Origin: Batkoa obscura
Lineage: Eukaryota; Entomophthoromycota; Entomophthoromycetes; Entomophthorales; Batkoaceae
Length of the DNA: 36,453 bases
Direction of reading: 5' to 3'
Assembly: GCA_030770535.1 (NCBI GenBank)
Contig: JASVEC010000174.1
Coordinates: 1 to 36,453, forward strand
Shown: positions 1 to 10,190 of the stretch, in pieces
How the letters are laid out: each line of letters begins with the position of its first letter
Position numbering within the stretch: position 1 is the first letter of the stretch
Program-made: the position numbers and the translations under genes
The notes under the pieces: generated by a model
Database searches by the model: none
What the model was told of the DNA's origin: nothing
The model's input: the letters and a program-made list of their open reading frames with translations, nothing else

Positions 1-77
1 TTTATTTTTGTACTTGGATCTTACTAGCGAATTTTATACTTCAAACGCGCTTAAAAAATGGAAAAAGTAATGAAGAC
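1..77. mobile_element. Degenerate MITE (GGGGATG family), cut by window edge
   Basis: The stretch keeps the diagnostic core of the window's MITE family (TTTTTGT, a CGCGCTTAAAAAATGGAAAA-like centre, then AGTAATGAAGAC) but has drifted, and its left end lies at or beyond the window start. It is an old copy. Confidence 0.5.
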
Positions 78-449
78 AATAAATAATCAATTAGATTAAT
101 TTAAAAATTTCAATCCCAAACTGTTACGGTATTTGTGTATTTAATTTAATCAAAAAGTCTTTTACCTTGTTAGTGAAAATTGCTAAAATCTGCAAATTTT
201 TACTTTTTATAAAAAAATAATTCAAAAAGGGTTAAAATAATATGATTATTAACTTAATCAATAGCTTTATTATTATTAGAAAATTACTTTTATTATTATA
301 GATACAATAAATCACAAAAACATGATTAAATATAAAACAAATTAAGCTGAAGTAAAATTATCAATACCAATTTGAATGAAAAGGTTATAAAAAAGTATGT
401 ATGGACTACTTTTAAACTGATACAAAGAGGGAAAGCTTGAGAAATAAAT
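78..449. other. No gene seen
   Basis: AT-rich spacer. I see no convincing coding frame, RNA gene or repeat here. The 93-codon open frame on the minus strand nearby runs through MITE sequence and is not a gene. Confidence 0.6.
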
Positions 450-547
450 GGGGGGTCCTTTTTTGGCTCTCATTATTTTTTCCATTTTAAGCGCTATTTG
501 AGCGGGAAAATTATTAGCAAAATTGTTAAACACAGAAATACATCCCC
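450..547. mobile_element. MITE copy, AAAT target duplication
   Basis: This 98-bp element begins with GGGG and ends in CATCCCC, with the family core AAGCGCTATTTGAGCGG. It is flanked by AAAT (446-449) and AAAT (548-551), so the target duplication need not be ATAT. Confidence 0.8.
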
Positions 548-588
548 AAATATAATAAAAAAATAACAGAAAAGAAAAATTAATATAT

Positions 589-686
589 GGGAGTGTTTTT
601 TTTGACTTCATTACTTTTTCCATTTTTAAGCGCTATTTAAGCGGAAAAATTGCTAGTAAAATTCTTAAATACAAAAATACATCCCC
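589..686. mobile_element. MITE copy, young
   Basis: This 98-bp element has GGGAGTG...CATCCCC ends and is flanked by ATAT on both sides (585-588, 687-690). By eye it differs at about one base from the copy at 1979-2076, so the two are close relatives and recent. It is the first of three elements packed end to end. Confidence 0.9.
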
Positions 687-690
687 ATAT

Positions 691-786
691 GGTGACGTTT
701 TTTTGACTTCATTATTTTTTCCATCTTTAAAGTACTATTTGGGTGGAAAATTGTTAGTAAAGTCTTAAATACAAAAACACATTCCC
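691..786. mobile_element. MITE copy, abutting its neighbour
   Basis: This element of about 96 bp lies in the same orientation as the one at 589-686. It is separated from it, and from the large transposon on its right, by only a single ATAT on each side (687-690 and 787-790). Its right end reads CATTCCC. Confidence 0.85.
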
Positions 787-1101
787 ATATGGGGCTGTCC
801 TAATTGGTTTCAGAATCTACTTAGAAATTAATCCAAATTTAAAATTTTAAGTTTGTGTCCAATATAACGGTTAAATCTAAAAGCCTAAAATTAAATGTCT
901 CTATTTAAAACTTATTTTAATTGTTTCCTTTTCTTAAATAGCTAATTTTCCTAACTATATATTTTATGTTAGTTCTGTTAGATATTTAACAGATATATAA
1001 TATATAAACTATATGATTATATAATTATATAAATACATAATTATATAAACATAGTTATTTGACTTTATTTGACTTTATTTTTTGTTGAAATAAAAATAAA
1101 A

Positions 1102-2902
1102 ATGCAAACTTTCATAACTAAACTTCGAAATGGAATTTTTGAAAACTTCAATACAATAGGGAGGAGTACACAATATAAACATTGTAATTCATTTACATCA
1201 ATTTTAAGAGCTACTTATAACAACCCAAGGTTCATGGAATTTTATAATAAAACAAAACAAAACAAAAGATACACTATCAAAGTTTACTATCGATAATAAT
1301 AAACTTAATCAAACAATATATAAAATTAGTGCTTTAAAGGAAATAGGAAATAAAAATCAACAAGTAGCGTTATTATCAACTATAGCTTCAGTATATTCTT
1401 TTGATGAATGTAAGAGTTTTGGGTTTAATATAAATAGAAATCAATATGATTATTCAAAAACAAGTAATAATAATAAAATATCAACATTAAAACCTATTAT
1501 TAAAAATACAAAAAAAATTAAAGATGACCAAATTGAAACTATTATACAATATTTACTAAATGATTCAACTATTTCATCAAGATTTAATAAAAAAAATAAC
1601 GATAGTAAATATTCATCAGATAATATATATATCAAATAAAAGTAGAGAACAATGATATAAATATTTGAATGATCTAAGAGATAAAGCAGTAGCTAGGTCA
1701 ACGTTCTTTAAATATATACCAAGTAATTTCAAAAATCCAGCAAGAAAAACGGATCTATGTAATATATGTACCCAGTATACAGTTAGAAGAAAATTATTTC
1801 AAAATAAAATAAATACAGCAAAAAACAAAGCAGAGATACAAGAAATTTTCAACGAAGAAGAAAAATTATACAAATTACATAAATTCTGTGTTGATACTCA
1901 AAAAAACACATTTAATGAAACTATCAAAAAATTAAATAACAAAAGTTGTATAATAGTTTTAGATTTTAAACAAAATATGGGAGTGTTTTTTTTGACTTCA
2001 TTATTTTTTCCATTTTTAAGCGCTATTTAAGCGGAAAAATTGCTAGTAAAATTCTTAAATACAAAAATACATCCCCATATGGAAATAGGGACAAGACCAG
2101 ATTCAATAAATCTAGATCATTATAATAAACAAGCTATATCAGTATTAGGTTTTGGTGTTTTATATTTAAAAGATGATAAAACAATAGGCAAAGTTTACTT
2201 TGATTATTTATCTGAAATATTGAATCATGATTCAGCATATGCAGGAGATTGTTTAATCGATTTAATCTCTATAGAGCTTCTATTTAAAAAGTTTACAAAA
2301 ATTAATATATAGGCAGATACAGGAAATCATTTTAGATCCCAAGAGTTTCTACACTATATGTTTAAAGAAATTCATAAAATAAATAGTAGTTTGAATGTTA
2401 ATCTTAATTTTTTTGCTGAGGATCATGGAAAGAGTATAGTTGATGGACATTTTGGAAACCTTTCAAAATGGAAAAGTAGTTTTGAAGCATTAGGCAAAAT
2501 AGAAGATATCGATCAATTAATTTCAAGATTTGAGGCTTTTATTTGCGAGCATAATAAAATTAATAACTCGACTGTTAATAATGGGAAAACAGATATAATC
2601 TTTAAAAAGTATAAAAGAAACAAAAATACAAAAAGAATAATAGAGATGCAAGCCATTAAGAAGTATTTACATGTTATTAAACATAAAAATAAACTACATT
2701 GTTATCCAGTATCTGATACATCAAAAAAAAGCGATATAGTTCCAATTAGAGTTATAGAGTCTATAGAAAATAGAAAAATTAAAAGATCGATCCCAGCTTA
2801 CCTTACGAAGATAACAGAGAATTTAAAAATTTCGATATTTACTAAGCAAGTAAGTAGTTTGTTGAATGATAGAAATAGATTGTTAAATGTTAGGATTACT
2901 TA
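1102..2902 (+). pseudogene. Transposase, left arm (inactivated)
   Basis: The frame starts MQTFITKLRN and runs in pieces to 2902. Visible parts in order are an N-terminal region, a zinc-ligand-like LCNIC motif (near 1755), a first catalytic-type Asp in LDFKQN (near 1960), a YFDYLSEILNHDS block, a second Asp in ADTGNHF (near 2312) and EDHGKSIVDGHFG (near 2420), which likely holds the third acidic residue. A MITE sits directly after LDFKQN. The codon before ADTGNHF is TAG where relatives, from memory, have Trp. There is a further frame break near 1265 and another near 1640. This arm keeps a longer C-terminal tail (to VRIT) than the other two copies. Confidence 0.8.
1979..2076. mobile_element. 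MITE inserted in left-arm transposase
   Basis: This 98-bp MITE interrupts the transposase between LDFKQN and MEIGTRP. The flanks are ATAT (1975-1978) and ATAT (2077-2080). Removing the element and one ATAT joins the two coding blocks in frame, so the insertion site is known to the base. The same element sits at the same place in the right arm. Confidence 0.92.
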
Positions 2903-3212
2903 AGTTATTAATAGCTAAGTTAATAAATAGTCAAAGAACAAATAACTGTAATAATATGTAAAAACTATTATTACTTGTACTATATAGGGATGGTTAATTA
3001 TAGTTTTGGGGCTAACCACTCCCTCCCATACAGCTATTTATTAACTTGGCAATATATCAATAATGTAATTATAACATTAAAATAGTTTATTTATTTGATA
3101 ATAAATCTACAATGTTGGTTATAAAGCAGTTGATAGTAAATATTTCTCAATTAAGCTTTATAAGAACATGTATTTAAGATCTAGTAGAAATTCAACTAAC
3201 TTACAGTATGAG

Positions 3213-3354
3213 CTATAATAGAATGATTTAGAACTGTGTTTGGGTACTTTTATTTTAATAAAAGATGTGATTTTATAGAAGTTTAAGCGAAGTTTTTAAA
3301 ATACAAAATTTTTTAAAAATTGGATAAAATAATGAAATTAATTCAGACAACCCC
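3213..3354. repeat. Second short repeat type, at palindrome centre
   Basis: About 140 bp beginning CTATAATAGAATGATTTAG and ending CAACCCC. It matches 6171-6311 closely, including the tail GATAAAATAATGAAA...CAACCCC. It forms most of the spacer between the palindrome arms. The end resembles the MITE ends (CCCC followed by AYAT), so it is probably another non-autonomous element; its left end is not clear. Confidence 0.6.
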
Positions 3355-3701
3355 ACATGTTATAAAATTTAATTGAGAAACATTTATCATTGACTGCTTT
3401 ATAACCAACATTGTAGATTTATTATCAAATAAATAAACTATTTTGATATTATAATTACATTATTAATATATTGCCAAGTTAATAAATAGCTGTATGGGAG
3501 GGAGTGGTTAGGCCCAAAGCTATAACTAACCATCCCTATATAGTACAATTAATATAATAATAGTTTTTACATATTATTACAGTTACTGTTCTTTGCTATT
3601 TATTAACTTGGCTATTAATAACTTAAGTAATATTAACATAAGTAATATTAACACTTAATAATTGATTTCTATTATTTAACAAACTACTTGCTTTAGTAAA
3701 T

Positions 3702-3800
3702 GGGGGTGTTTTTTTTGACTTCATTATTTTTTCCATTTTTTAAGTGCTATTTAAGTGGAAAATTTGTTAGTAAAATTCTTAAACACAAAAGTACATCCCC
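3702..3800. mobile_element. MITE inserted in right arm only
   Basis: This 99-bp element runs GGGGGTG...CATCCCC and is flanked by AAAT (3698-3701) and AAAT (3801-3804). The matching place in the left arm (near 2838-2852, GATATTTACT) is the empty site and has AAAT only once. The copy is therefore younger than the inverted duplication, or was lost from the other arm by conversion. Confidence 0.9.
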
Positions 3801-3904
3801 AAATATTGAAATTTTAAATTCTCTGTTATTTTTATGAGGTAAACTGGGATTGATCTTTTAATTTTTCTATTTTCTATAGACCTTATAGCTTTGATTATAA
3901 TATA

Positions 3905-5537
3905 TCACTTTTTTGATATATCAGATACTGGATAACAATGTAGTTTATTTTTATGTTTAATAACATGTAAATACTTCTTAATGGCTTGCATCTCTATTAT
4001 TCTTTTTGTATTTTTGTTTCTTTTATACTTTTTAAAGATTATATCTGTTTTCCCATTATTAACAGTCGAGTTATTAATTTTATTATGCTCGCAAATAAAA
4101 GCCTCAAATCTTGAAATTAATTGATCGATATCTTCTATTTTGCCTAATGCTTCAAAACTACTTTTCCATTTTGAAAGGTTTCCAAAATGTCCATCAACTA
4201 TACTCTTTCCATGATCCTCAGCAAAAAAATTAAGATTAACATTCAAACTACTATTTATTTTATGAATTTCTTTAAACATATAGTGTAGAAACTCTTGGGA
4301 TCTAAAATGATTTCCTGTATCTGCCTATATATTAATTTTTGTAAACTTTTTAAATAGAAGCTCTATAGAGATTAAATCGATTAAACAATCTCCTGCATAT
4401 GCTGAATCATGATTCAATATTTCAGATAAATAATCAAAGTAAACTTTGCCTATTGTTTTATCATCTTTTAAATATAAAACACCAAAACCTAATACTGATA
4501 TAGCTTGTTTATTATAATGATCTAGATTTATTGAATCTGGTCTTGTCCCTATTTCCATATGGGGATGTATTTTTGTATTTAAGAATTTTACTAGCAATTT
4601 TTCCGCTTAAATAGCGCTTAAAAATGGAAAAAATAATGAAGTCAAAAAAAACACTCCCATATTTTGTTTAAAATCTAAAACTATTATACAACTTTTGTTA
4701 TTTAATTTTTTGATAGTTTCATTAAATGTGTTTTTTTGAGTATCAACACAGAATTTATGTAATTTGTATAATTTTTCTTCTTCGTTGAAAATTTCTTGTA
4801 TCTCTGCTTTGTTTTTTGCTGTATTTATTTTATTTTGAAATAATTTTCTTCTAACTGTATACTGGGTACATATATTACATAGATCCGTTTTTCTTGCTGG
4901 ATTTTTGAAATTACTTGGTATATATTTAAAGAACGTTGACCTAGCTACTGCTTTATCTCTTAGATCATTCAAATATTTACTATATATCATTGTTCTACTT
5001 TTATTTGATATATATATTATCTGATGAATATTTACTATCGTTATTTTTTTTATTAAATCTTGATGAAATAGTTGAATCATTTAGTAAATATTGTATAATA
5101 GTTTCAATTTGGTCATCTTTAATTTTTTTTGTATTTTTAATAATAGGTTTTAATGTTGATATTTTATTATTATTACTTGTTTTTGAATAATCATATTGAT
5201 TTCTATTTATATTAAACCCAAAACTCTTACATTCATCAAAAGAATATACTGAAGCTATAGTTGATAATAACGCTACTTGTTGATTTTTATTTCCTATTTC
5301 CTTTAAAGCACTAATTTTATATATTGTTTGATTAAGTTTATTATTATCGATAGTAAACTTTGATAGTGTATCTTTTGTTTGTTTTGTTTTATTATAAAAT
5401 TCCATGAACCTTGGGTTGTTATAAGTAGCTCTTAAAATTGATGTAAATGAATTACAATGTTTATATTGTGTACTCCTCCCTATTGTATTGAAGTTTTCAA
5501 AAATTCCATTTCGAAGTTTAGTTATGAAAGTTTGCAT
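3905..5537 (-). pseudogene. Transposase, right arm (inactivated)
   Basis: This is the mirror copy of the left-arm transposase. The first open block, 178 codons from the ATG at 5537, is intact here where the left arm is broken. The frame then shifts at an AT-repeat near 5000. The block from YLNDLRDKA to LDFKQN is open, the MITE at 4561-4659 interrupts it, and the block with YFDYLSEILNHDS and the TAG before ADTGNHF is identical to the left arm. The reading frame stops at SDISKK, about 60 residues short of the left arm, as it does in the copy at 10641-11901. Both arms were dead before the duplication or shared conversion. Confidence 0.8.
4561..4659. mobile_element. MITE inserted in right-arm transposase
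   Basis: Mirror of the element at 1979-2076, at the same base of the transposase, flanked by ATAT (4557-4560, 4660-4663). It shows that the duplication copied an already interrupted transposon. Confidence 0.92.
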
Positions 5538-5851
5538 TTTATTTTTATTTCAACAAAAAATAAAGTCAAATAAAGTCAAATAACTATGTTTATATAATTA
5601 TGTATTTATATAATTATATAATCATATAGTTATATATTATATATCTGTTAAATATCTAACAGAACTAACATAAAATATATAGTTAGGAAAATTAGCTATT
5701 TAAGAAAAGGAAACAATTAAAATAAGTTTTAAATAGAGACATTTAATTTTAGGCTTTTTAGATTTAACCGTTATATTGGACACAAACTTAAAATTTTAAA
5801 TTTGGATTAATTTCTAAGTAGATTCTGAAACCAATTAGGACAGCCCCATAT

Positions 5852-6108
5852 CTTTTCTTTATTTTGTTTTGTTTTATTATAAAATTCTATAAACCCTAAG
5901 TTATTATAAGTAACTCTTAGAATTGGTGTGAATGAATTACAATGTTTGTATCCTGTACTCCTCCCTATTGTATTGAACTTTTGAAAAATTTCATTTCGAA
6001 GTTTAGTTATGAAAGTTTGCATTTTATTTTTATTTCAATAAAAAACAAAGTCAAACAGATCTATTTATATAATTACATAATTATATAATTATATAGTTAT
6101 ATAGTTAT
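5852..6108 (-). mobile_element. 5' fragment of the same transposon
   Basis: The stretch matches the N-terminal transposase coding region and upstream AT-rich leader of the large element. Its frame reads MQTFITKLRNEIFQKFNTIG, with substitutions against both arms, so it is an older, separate copy. It begins exactly at the ATAT that closes the palindrome, which suggests the palindrome landed inside this older copy. The other half of the interrupted copy is not present on the left side. Confidence 0.75.
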
Positions 6109-6155
6109 ATAGCGCTTAAAAAATGGAAAAGTAATAAAATAAAAAAAAAACAGCC
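6109..6155. mobile_element. MITE remnant (one half)
   Basis: AGCGCTTAAAAAATGGAAAA followed by a poly-A tract and ACAGCC is one half of the MITE family. The other half is missing or lost in the AT repeat to its left. Confidence 0.6.
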
Positions 6156-6170
6156 ATTTATAGTCTAAAC

Positions 6171-6311
6171 TATAATAGAATAATTTAGGACTTGTGCCTA
6201 GGTACTTTTATTAAAATGAAAGATTTGATTTTATGGAATTTTAAGCAAAGTTTTTAAAATACAAAATATCTAAAAATTAGATAAAATAATGAAACTAATC
6301 CAGGCAACCCC
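6171..6311. repeat. Second copy of the palindrome-centre repeat
   Basis: About 140 bp matching 3213-3354 and ending CAACCCC directly before ATAT (6312-6315). It lies between two fragments of the transposon's 5' coding region. Confidence 0.6.
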
Positions 6312-6420
6312 ATATCTTTTCTTTGTTTTGTTTTGTTTTATTACAAAATTCCATAAACCCTGGGTTGTTATAAGTAGCTGTTAAAACTAATCTAAATGAA
6401 TTACAACGTTTATATAAACA
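6312..6420 (-). mobile_element. Second 5' transposon fragment
   Basis: Begins ATATCTTTTCTTTG, as the fragment at 5848 does (ATATCTTTTCTTTA), and matches the transposase N-terminal coding region for about 100 bp (complement of NNPGFMEFYNKTKQ-like sequence). Two separate copies are therefore broken at the same base, each time beside a CCCC element end. Confidence 0.65.
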
Positions 6421-6511
6421 GTTAATTTTTAGGAATAGTAAAACTTTATAAAATTGTATATACATTTCAAATTTTTATTTTATTATTATGATTATTATAA
6501 TTTTAACATAT

Positions 6512-6610
6512 GGGGATGTATTTTTGTGCTTAAGAATTTTACCAACAAATTTTCCGTTCAAATAGCGCTTAAAGGATGGAAAAAGTGATGAAGCTAAAAA
6601 AAAAATCCCC
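6512..6610. mobile_element. MITE copy
   Basis: 99 bp, GGGGATG...AATCCCC, flanked by ATAT (6508-6511 and 6611-6614). It is close to the family consensus with a full core. Confidence 0.9.
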
Positions 6611-6614
6611 ATAT

Positions 6615-7981
6615 GACATTTTTAAAATAAAGACATGAACATAAAGATACAGTCCAGCCTTATCATTTTATATATTTTAGTATGTTTTGGAAATCAAATA
6701 GCTTCGTACTAAATGGACTTTGAGACAACCTATTTTTAAAATTAAAAAGTTTATAAAAATTTTTCGTATTAAATTTAAAAAGAAAAAATCTATTTGATTA
6801 TACTTTTTTTATTAAATATCTTAATTTTTAACTTAATTGTCAAATTTTCCGTGACTCTTATAACCAAAGAAAATAACTATTGCTCTTTGAATAGAATTCA
6901 GTGTAGTTTATTAAATTTACGAAGTTCAAAACGAGGATAACGAGATTAAAAATCTACCTTTAAAGATACCGTACCATAATTTCATCACTATAAATAAAGT
7001 ACTTTGCAGTCCTTGATCCGTTCAGAATTTAGATAAAAAAATTAGTAGCAATTACCATGTTTATTATATATATTTGGGTAAGGTTTAATATCCTTTTAAA
7101 CTATCTGAAAAAATTAAATACTGGATAACAGCTTATCTGTGATAAACTATTTTAGACCTAATGTTTTTCCTTAATTAGTAAAATACTCCCATAATCAACA
7201 ATTGGCTATAGGACATTCAATAATAGTTTTTATTTGCTTTTAAGTGTTTGGAAACGTTATATTTAGTACCATGCTTTTAAACAGATTTAAAAATCCTTTC
7301 AGCCAATATCAAGCTTAGAGTGATTTTTTCTCCCATGTGTTTGGAAGTTTTCTTTATAAAGTTGATCATATGTAAAACCATAACAAACATTAAAAATCTA
7401 ATTTAATAATCCAATGATGTCTCTTATACTCAAAAATTAATTTATATATTGTGGATAGAATTATTACAAAGATGTATTTGTCCTATGGTTATTCTGAATT
7501 AAATGGATGTTAATATTTGCTGGAGTTAAGGTCTGGGATTAACAATGCCTCCTTTTATTTTTATAAAAAAATTCTAGGATATTTATTCCGGGCAAATCAT
7601 TTTTAACAAATCCTTCCCATCTTTTATGTTGTGTTACTTTTTAAAATTTTGGTGTTTTCAATTATCATTATTTGCAATCCTGTATAAATTTTACATTACC
7701 TTCATAATATATCTAAAAAGCTTGATTGGCTTATCTATTATATCTATTAAGTTGTGGAAATTTGGGTTTTATAATATATAATATATAATATGAAATGATA
7801 TAGATAACTCGATAGCTCACTTGTTTTTATTCATTTTTAACATTGTTCCATTTGTTTTTATATATTAAGTTAATATAGACTTTACTTTTTTAATCTCAAC
7901 TTACCCTTGGGACTCATATTTCATTTTTTATTGGGCATTCCATGAATAATACTTATAGATTACAAAGCTGTGGTATTTAAA
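6615..7981. other. No gene seen
   Basis: About 1.4 kb of AT-rich sequence with stops in all frames. I found no RNA gene or repeat that I can support. Confidence 0.55.
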
Positions 7982-7985
7982 ATAT

Positions 7986-8084
7986 GAGAGGATGTATTTT
8001 TGTGTTTAAGAATTCTACTAACAAATTTTCCACTCAAATAGCGCTTAAAAAACGGAAAAATAATGAAACCAAAAAAACAGCCCC
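7986..8084. mobile_element. MITE copy
   Basis: About 99 bp, ends GAGAGGATG (diverged from GGGGATG) and CAGCCCC, flanked by ATAT (7982-7985, 8085-8088). The CAGCCCC end matches the end of the large transposon rather than the usual CATCCCC. Confidence 0.85.
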
Positions 8085-8088
8085 ATAT

Positions 8089-9450
8089 GTTTTATTAAAG
8101 GATTTATAACGATAGCTAAAAATAAAAATTCATCTTAAAACGTATAACTAGTTTGAGGAGATTTATCAGACTTATTATAACGTGATTACCAAACTAAATT
8201 AAACGAAAAGCCCAAAATGAGTTAAATAATAGTCATGAAATACATTTTGAAAATGTCGAAAATATTGATCCTATCAGAATGTTTAATATATTAATATTCT
8301 AAAAGAGGTCATGAAAGTAATAAAAGGGATATTAACCTGAATATACCAGTTAATGAATTTATGGATCACTAATATAAAATTGTGAAAAAAATAAAATTAT
8401 AATGGATAAACACCAATTAAATAATGACACACAATACTAGTTGCCAAATTTGGCCTTGATTTTAGATAAATTTTTACTATACTTTATAAATTAATATGAG
8501 ATACAATATATTAATAAATATATATGCTAACCTAATTCAATACTAAAACTAAGCTTATACTAAGGAATTTAGCTTTGAACAATAAACTATTAAATATGAG
8601 GATAACTACTAAATCATACTTATAGGTTTAAGGGAGAAAATTTAATATAAATGAAATGCACGACTATGTAATTATTCACTTTTAATTGATGTTTTATTTT
8701 AACGCGAAATTATTATTATACATTTAACCTGTTTAGGTTATATCGCTATCAAATATTCTAATTATTATATTTAGCTACTTGATTTGAGGGATGATTACCA
8801 TATGTTTATAATTATAAATAATACATTAGGTTAAAGCCATTAAATAAATTATTAAAATTCTAAATTCAATTTAGTAAATAAGTAAGAGCCCATAGTACTT
8901 TACTTATTGATTTATTGTTCAAATTAGAATTACTCACAATTTAATGGATACTTTTATTGGAATTAAATAATAGAAATCTCACTATCGAAATATAAAACGT
9001 TTATTTTTTACTAGTGATAGCATATTTATGTTATATTTTAATAAAAGCATAATTATAATTTAAATTAGATCATTCAAATATATATGAATTAAATAGGTCA
9101 TGCATGTCATTTTTTAATATTAAATATTAAATTTGTTTGAATTATAAGCTGTTCCTTATTTATTGAATCAAGGGATGTAGGTGACCAAAATGATTATGTA
9201 TGATTTACAAAATTTATTTTTTGTTTTTTATTTTAAATATTTGTAATAAAATATTTGCATGATAAATGATTGTATATATTCAAATAAGGATTTCATATAT
9301 TTAAAAATAGCTTTATTAAAGGATTGCTTAAATATGATTTAAGTATTATATTAGTTAGATGTGTACTATGACTTATAATTAGAAGCTTAATATAGAAAAG
9401 TTCATAGGAACCATGAAAGCAATGATTCCCCGAGGTTATTGAACCAGTTT
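8089..9450. other. No gene seen
   Basis: AT-rich spacer upstream of homeobox gene A. It may hold that gene's control region, but I see no specific site beyond the TATA-like box listed separately. Confidence 0.5.
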
Positions 9451-9460
9451 TATTTAAAAC

Positions 9461-9468
9461 TATAAAAG
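9461..9468 (+). promoter_or_regulatory. TATA-like box of homeobox gene A
   Basis: TATAAAAG lies 36 bp before the ATG at 9497. Homeobox genes B and C have TATA-like boxes at about 40-50 bp, which suggests a common promoter layout with very short leaders. Confidence 0.45.
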
Positions 9469-9496
9469 GAACAAAAATAAAGTGAATGTCAATAAA

Positions 9497-9850
9497 ATGA
9501 ACCAAACATTAAATTTACCTAGCATAAGAGATTTGTTCTATGATATTCTAAGTCCAAAAGGCGAAATAATACCATCTAAAGGAAATTCAAGTAACTCTGT
9601 TAAGTTTATTAACCATGAAGACTTGATTAAATCTCCAGCTAAGAAATATAAAGCTAGTCAAAGGGTACGTAAAACAGCTTATCAAGAAAACATATTATTA
9701 AAGTCTTTCAAGCTCAATCCGTTTCCAACAAAATCTGATAGAGCCCAGTTATCCGAATACTTAAGCTTAGACGAAAGGAAGGTACAAATTTGGTTTCAAA
9801 ATAAAAGGCAAAAGAGTAAGGAATGTCAAATCATTTACTTGTATAAATAA
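9497..9850 (+). CDS. Homeodomain protein A (117 aa, intronless)
   Basis: Predicted nuclear DNA-binding transcription factor. The homeodomain spans about residues 52-111. Its recognition helix carries the W-F-Q-N-x-R signature (KVQIWFQNKRQK; W99, F100, Q101, N102, R104), so it is a typical 60-residue, non-TALE type with Gln at position 50. Residues 7-18 read LPSIRDLFYDIL, a motif also found at the N-terminus of homeobox genes B and C. The middle is short, polar and low in complexity. I chose the ATG at 9497 because the open frame extends upstream only to a GTG and because the LPS motif then sits at the same distance from Met as in the paralogues. An AATAAA overlaps the stop. The targets and role cannot be read from sequence. 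Helix 3 resembles fungal repressors such as Yox1, but that is only a family-level likeness. Confidence 0.85.
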   Translation: MNQTLNLPSIRDLFYDILSPKGEIIPSKGNSSNSVKFINHEDLIKSPAKKYKASQRVRKTAYQENILLKSFKLNPFPTKSDRAQLSEYLSLDERKVQIWFQNKRQKSKECQIIYLYK

Positions 9851-10190
9851 AACTTTAATCTCATTTCATCAATTGTTTTTACTTTATTTATCTACTTTAT
9901 TTTGGAGCCTTTTTATGTGAAATTTTTTAATTTGGATCAATGTTATAGTTAATAGTCTAAAAGATTATTAGTTAAATTCTTAAACACAAAAATATATCCC
10001 CATACAGTGCAGTGATGTTTTGTCTATTTTAACGTTTTCTATGTACCATACTTTTTTTCAAAAACCATTAACTTTTAAAGTTTTATAATATCTTTTGTAG
10101 AATTTGAAATATAAATAAAATATAATTTATTTAACAATAACTAACTTAACAAGTTTTTATACAATTTTTTTCTAAACAATTTTTATTAAT
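9851..10190. other. Spacer with a half MITE
   Basis: 3' flank of homeobox gene A. The only recognised feature is the MITE end listed at 9961-10001. Confidence 0.5.
9961..10001. mobile_element. MITE fragment (one end)
   Basis: TTAGTTAAATTCTTAAACAC followed by an A-rich run and ATCCCC is one half of the family. The other half is not recognisable. Confidence 0.6.

Larger units (their letters stand above)
791..5847. mobile_element. Palindromic DDE-type DNA transposon, tail-to-tail inverted duplication
   Basis: The 5,057-bp unit begins GGGGCTGTCC and ends with its complement GGACAGCCCC, flanked by ATAT at 787-790 and 5848-5851. The left arm (about 791-3171) and right arm (about 3355-5847) are reverse complements around a spacer of about 183 bp. 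Each arm is a nearly whole transposon of 2.4-2.5 kb whose transposase reads towards the centre. The outer 1.9 kb of the arms is almost identical by eye, including a shared MITE and shared disabling changes in the transposase frame. The inner 0.7 kb is more diverged, and the right arm has an extra MITE there (3702-3800). A third copy elsewhere ends GACATCCCC, so the left arm (to about 3204) lacks only its last few bases. Superfamily not assigned; the ends and target resemble those of the MITEs around it. Confidence 0.9.

Noticed and set aside
4990-5190. Hydrophobic open frame on the plus strand (and its twin at 1450-1635)
   Set aside because: Both are antisense shadows of the transposase coding region.
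791-5847. Palindrome as a pure whole-genome-amplification or assembly artefact
   Set aside because: Not excluded, but the diverged inner region, the extra MITE in one arm and small indels between arms do not fit a simple inverted chimera.
1-6420. CRISPR-like array (regularly repeated short elements)
   Set aside because: The repeats are MITEs with inverted ends, target duplications and irregular spacing in a eukaryotic genome.
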